A DNA stretch of 64,000 nucleotides from contig NC_004061.1 of NCBI RefSeq assembly GCF_000007365.1, forward strand, positions 248,001 through 312,000, given 5' to 3'. Position 1 is the stretch's first letter. The number at the start of each line of letters is the position of its first letter. The position numbers and the translations under genes are program-made. The notes under the pieces were generated by a model that saw nothing but the letters and a program-made list of their open reading frames with translations, was not told the DNA's origin and did not search any database. Shown here one piece after another: positions 60,452 to 64,000 of this stretch. This DNA is from Buchnera aphidicola str. Sg (Schizaphis graminum) (lineage in GTDB: Bacteria > Pseudomonadota > Gammaproteobacteria > Enterobacterales > Enterobacteriaceae).

Positions 60452-61480
60452 GTGAATTTACTTTTAAATTACGAGTTGTTTTTAGCAAAAGCAATTACTT
60501 TTTTATTTATTATTTTTATAACTCCATTCATTTTTAATATAATAAAAAGAAAAAGAACAGATCAGAAAAAATTTAAAATTATTTTATTAGAAGAAAAATA
60601 TAAAAATATAAAAAAAGATATTTTATTATCTAAAATGAATAAATTAGAAAAGAAAAAATGGATAAAAGAAGAGAAAAAAAAAGACAAAGAATTTGAAAAA
60701 AAAAATAAAAATAATATTGTAACTTTAAAGAAAAAAACTCTTTTTGTATTAGATTTCAAAGGTGGAATTCATGCACATGAAGTTATTGGATTAAGAGAGG
60801 AGATATCTGCAATACTTTTAGCTGCAAACAAAGATGATGAGGTTTTATTACGACTAGAAAGCTCAGGTGGTGTAATTCATGGATACGGTTTAGCAGCAGC
60901 TCAATTGGAAAGATTGCGTCAAAATAAAATACGTTTGATTATATCTATTGATAAAATTGCTGCTAGCGGAGGTTATATGATGGCTTGTGTTGCAGATTAT
61001 ATTATTTCAGCACCATTTGCTATAATAGGTTCAATTGGTGTAGTAGGTCAGTTACCTAATTTTAACAAATTATTAAAAAAATGTAACATTGATGTTGAGT
61101 TACATACTGCTGGAGATTATAAGCGTACATTAACTATGTTTGGTCAAAATACAGAATTAACTCGTAAAAAATTTTGTCAAGAATTGAATTTAACACACGA
61201 AATTTTTAAAAAATTTATAAAAAAAATGAGACCATGTTTAGACATTGAAAATATCTCTAACGGAGAACATTGGTTTGGAACAATAGCTTTTAAAAAAAAT
61301 TTAGTTGATGAGATTAATACAAGTGATAATATTTTAATGTCTAAAATGAAAGAAAAATACACTTTATTAAATATTCAATACATTTATAAAAACAAAAAAT
61401 TAGAAAATTTTACATCTTTCATTATAGAAAACATTAAAATTATTATAATTAAAATATTTTCTTATAAAAAAATTTTGTGA
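60452..61480 (+). CDS. sohB: Inner-membrane S49 peptidase SohB
   Basis: Signal-peptide-peptidase-like serine protease anchored by an N-terminal membrane segment (residues about 10-30). A lysine-rich linker precedes the protease domain, with FVLDFKGGIHAHEV, the nucleophile Ser in IASGGYMMACVADYIISAP and the general base Lys in AGDYKRTLTMFG. GTG start at 60452. 342 aa (E. coli 349). It lies between rluB and topA, as in E. coli with btuR, yciK and yciN removed. Confidence 0.94.
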   Translation: MNLLLNYELFLAKAITFLFIIFITPFIFNIIKRKRTDQKKFKIILLEEKYKNIKKDILLSKMNKLEKKKWIKEEKKKDKEFEKKNKNNIVTLKKKTLFVLDFKGGIHAHEVIGLREEISAILLAANKDDEVLLRLESSGGVIHGYGLAAAQLERLRQNKIRLIISIDKIAASGGYMMACVADYIISAPFAIIGSIGVVGQLPNFNKLLKKCNIDVELHTAGDYKRTLTMFGQNTELTRKKFCQELNLTHEIFKKFIKKMRPCLDIENISNGEHWFGTIAFKKNLVDEINTSDNILMSKMKEKYTLLNIQYIYKNKKLENFTSFIIENIKIIIIKIFSYKKIL

Positions 61481-61635
61481 AACTTAATTAAATAGCTCAT
61501 TAAAAAATTTTAATTTTAAATTAGAGTATATACTCTAAACATTTAAAATATATATAAATTTTTTAATCTATTGTAAATTATAATTGTGACTTTGTCTTAT
61601 TATTAAAGAGATTTTGATATTATTGGATAAAAATT

Positions 61636-64000
61636 ATGTGTAAATCTTTAGTTATTGTTGAATCACCAGTAAAAGCAAAAACTATAAGTAAATATTTAGG
61701 TAAGCAATATATAGTCAAATCTAGTGTGGGTCATGTACGAGATTTAATAAATAATAAATCTAAAAACAAAAAAAATATTAAAAAATCTAATATCAAACAT
61801 AATGAAAAAACAGCTTTAATACAACAAATGGGGATTAATCCATATAAAAATTGGAAAGCAGAATATCATATTTTACCTGGTAAGGAAAAAATTATTTCTG
61901 AGTTAAAAAATATTGCAAATAAAGTTCACTATATATATCTTGCTACTGATTTAGATAGAGAAGGTGAAGCAATAGCGTGGCATTTAAAAGAGGTAATTGG
62001 AGGAAATTCTCTTAAATTTAGACGTGTTGTTTTTAATGAAATAACTAAAAAATCAATTGAAAAAGCTTTTCAAAATATTGGTAAAATTAATATGAACCGG
62101 GTGTATTCGCAACAAGCTCGTCGATTTATGGATAGAATTGTAGGCTATATGATTTCACCTTTATTATGGAAAAAAATCTCAAGAGGATTATCTGCAGGTC
62201 GTGTTCAATCTGCAGCTGTTCGACTTATAACAGATCGAGAATATGAAATAAAAAATTTTATCGAACGTGAACATTGGAAAATTAGTCTTTCTCTTTTATC
62301 TAAAGAAAATAAAAAAGTCACGATGGATATAACACATTATAGAAATAAAACATTTTTATTAAATAATAAAAAAGAGGTAAATTCTACAATAGAAAAAATA
62401 AAAAATTTATCTTTTATTATTACAGATCGAAAGGATAAAATTTTCAAAAAAAAACCACCAGCTCCATTAATTACCTCGACGTTACAACAAGCTTCTAATA
62501 TTGATTTGGGATTTAGTGTAAAAAAAACAATGTTTTTAGCGCAAAAATTATATGAGCAAGGATATATAACTTATATAAGAACTGATTCTTATTTTTTAAG
62601 TAATTATGCTATTGAAAAAGTTAGATCGTATATAGAAAATTTTTATGGAAGTGATTTTTTGCCTAAAAAATCAAATATATACTCAAATCAAAAATATTCT
62701 CAAGAAGCTCATGAAGCTATTCGACCTTCAGATGTCCAAGTTGTAAATATTGATAATTGTGATCCAGATGCTAAAAAATTATATAAATTAATTTGGAATT
62801 ATTTTATTGCTTCTCAAATGAAATCAGAAAGATATAAATCTATTAAAACGACAGTTATGGCTGATGTATTTAAATTACAGTCAAATACAAAAATAGTGCT
62901 CTTTTCAGGATGGACTAAAATTTTGAAAAAATCAAATAATGTTAATTTTAAATTTCCTGTTTTAGATATAGGAACTACATTGATTTTAGATAAAATTTTG
63001 CCTCATCAAATCTTTACTAAGCCTCCACCACGTTTTAGTGAGTCATCTTTAGTACGTGAATTAGAAAAAAAAGGTATTGGAAGACCTTCTACCTACGCTA
63101 CTATAATAACGAAAATAAAAGAAAAAGGGTATTTAAAGATAAAAAAAAATAAATTTTATGCTGCAAAAATAGGAGAAATTCTTATAACTCGATTGAAAAA
63201 AAATTTTTCTGATTTAGTTGATTATGATTTTACAGCTCGTATGGAAAAAAATCTTGATCAAGTTTCTGATAAATTAATTAATTGGAAACATTTGTTGAAT
63301 TCTTTTTTTGATAATTTTTCTCAACAGTTAGAACAAGCAAAAAAACCTCCTGAAGAAGGTGGTATGGAACTTAATACGACTGTTCCGACTGAAATTGATT
63401 GCTCTTTATGTAATAAAAAAATGGGGATTAAAACCGCTGTTACAGGTGTATTTTTAAGCTGTTTAGGATATAATTCAGAACCTAATGAAAAACGCTGTAA
63501 AAATACAATAAATTTAATTTCATTAAATGATTTGAGTACAACAAAAAAAGAAGAAAAAAATTTTCATTTAAAAAATAGATGTAAAAAATGCAATTTGGTA
63601 ATGGACGTGTATTTAATTAATGAAAATTTAAAAATTTTCATTTGTATAAATAATCCTAGTTGTAATGGTTACAATCTTAAAAAAGGCATATTTAAAAAAA
63701 GTTTAAATTGCTCATTAAAAAAAATAAAATGTGAAAAATGTAAAAATGATATGTTATTTAAAACAGGTAGATTTGGAAATTTTTTCATGTGCATTAATGA
63801 TACATGTAAAAATACACGAAAAATTTTACCTAACGGTGAAATATCAGAACCAAAATTTGAACCTATTCCATTTCCTGATATATTATGTGAAAAATCTAAT
63901 ACATGGTTTGTTTTAAGAGAGGGAATTTCTGGTATTTTTTTTGCTGCAAATACCTTTCCTAAATCGCGTGAAACAAGATCTCCTTTTGTAGAAGAACTTG
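61636..64000 (+). CDS. topA: DNA topoisomerase I, N-terminal and central part (runs off window)
   Basis: Open from the ATG at 61636 to the edge: 788 complete codons of an enzyme of about 865 in E. coli. It relaxes negative supercoils. Toprim domain (SLVIVESPVKAKTISKYLG, TDLDREGEAIAWHLKE), active-site Tyr313 in YEQGYITYIRTDS, RFSESSLVRELEKKGIGRPSTYATII, and three C-terminal zinc ribbons (CSLCNKKMG, CKKCNLVMD, CEKCKNDMLF). The last residues visible, FPKSRETRSPFVEEL, match the E. coli C-terminal domain. Confidence 0.97.
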   Translation, partial: MCKSLVIVESPVKAKTISKYLGKQYIVKSSVGHVRDLINNKSKNKKNIKKSNIKHNEKTALIQQMGINPYKNWKAEYHILPGKEKIISELKNIANKVHYIYLATDLDREGEAIAWHLKEVIGGNSLKFRRVVFNEITKKSIEKAFQNIGKINMNRVYSQQARRFMDRIVGYMISPLLWKKISRGLSAGRVQSAAVRLITDREYEIKNFIEREHWKISLSLLSKENKKVTMDITHYRNKTFLLNNKKEVNSTIEKIKNLSFIITDRKDKIFKKKPPAPLITSTLQQASNIDLGFSVKKTMFLAQKLYEQGYITYIRTDSYFLSNYAIEKVRSYIENFYGSDFLPKKSNIYSNQKYSQEAHEAIRPSDVQVVNIDNCDPDAKKLYKLIWNYFIASQMKSERYKSIKTTVMADVFKLQSNTKIVLFSGWTKILKKSNNVNFKFPVLDIGTTLILDKILPHQIFTKPPPRFSESSLVRELEKKGIGRPSTYATIITKIKEKGYLKIKKNKFYAAKIGEILITRLKKNFSDLVDYDFTARMEKNLDQVSDKLINWKHLLNSFFDNFSQQLEQAKKPPEEGGMELNTTVPTEIDCSLCNKKMGIKTAVTGVFLSCLGYNSEPNEKRCKNTINLISLNDLSTTKKEEKNFHLKNRCKKCNLVMDVYLINENLKIFICINNPSCNGYNLKKGIFKKSLNCSLKKIKCEKCKNDMLFKTGRFGNFFMCINDTCKNTRKILPNGEISEPKFEPIPFPDILCEKSNTWFVLREGISGIFFAANTFPKSRETRSPFVEEL

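Noticed and set aside
63731..63916. Separate small gene near the right edge
   Set aside because: It is an out-of-frame shadow within the topA zinc-ribbon region; topA itself is open to the window edge.

Overview
The window reads as chromosomal DNA of Buchnera aphidicola, the obligate aphid endosymbiont (gamma-proteobacterium close to Enterobacterales). Protein genes are extremely A+T rich, full of Lys/Ile/Asn codons and long poly(A) tracts. Nearly every product is a clear, slightly shortened ortholog of an E. coli protein. There are no insertion sequences, phages, CRISPR arrays or paralogous accessory clusters, and gene order is that of a deleted and collapsed enterobacterial chromosome. Species or strain cannot be fixed from the sequence alone.

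Layout. 1-8.1 kb: leftward ftsL (partial), rsmH, ilvH, ilvI, apbE, then rightward degP and leftward dapD and map. 8.4-20.1 kb: the rightward translation, isoprenoid and envelope block rpsB-tsf-pyrH-frr-dxr-uppS-bamA-fabZ-dnaE. 20.1-27.1 kb: proS (leftward), flhB-flhA (rightward), argS (leftward). 27.4-29.3 kb: a 16S rRNA-tRNA-Ile-tRNA-Ala transcription unit without 23S or 5S genes. 29.3-32.7 kb: gloB, rnhA / dnaQ, tRNA-Asp, gmhA, gpt. 32.8-39.7 kb: grpE, ratB, smpB, tadA, then leftward acpS, era, rnc, lepB, lepA. 39.9-50.2 kb: rightward mnmA, purB, emtA (frameshifted), fabI, rnb, ychE, lipB, lipA, pyrF, ribA. 50.4-58.5 kb: leftward cls, yciA, yciB, yciC, trpA, trpB, trpC(F), trpD. 58.7-64 kb: rightward EamA-type transporter, rluB, sohB, topA (runs off the edge).

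How the genes work together. The symbiotic role shows in ilvIH (branched-chain amino acids), dapD (lysine and diaminopimelate), trpDCBA (tryptophan from anthranilate; trpE and trpG are not beside trpD) and ribA (riboflavin). Cell upkeep is covered by the translation, tRNA-modification, DNA-replication, RNA-decay and protein-export genes. The envelope set is thinned: bamA, uppS, cls and gmhA remain, but the E. coli neighbours cdsA, rseP, skp, lpxD, lpxA and lpxB are missing from their expected places. FlhA and FlhB belong to the flagellar type III export gate, which Buchnera keeps although it is not motile.

I found no new multi-gene system. The observations most worth following are: a lipoprotein transglycosylase gene (emtA) broken by one base at an A10 tract in a way that RNA-polymerase slippage would repair; a similar shift at an A9 tract at the start of apbE; three perfect 27-bp in-frame repeats in grpE; a long structured inverted repeat between cls and yciA; an NPTH-to-NPIH change at the FlhB self-cleavage site; and a tRNA-Ala gene that abuts the convergent gloB stop codon. 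Several start sites were revised by homology or ribosome-binding sites (rsmH, flhA, gloB, gpt, lepA, fabI, yciA).
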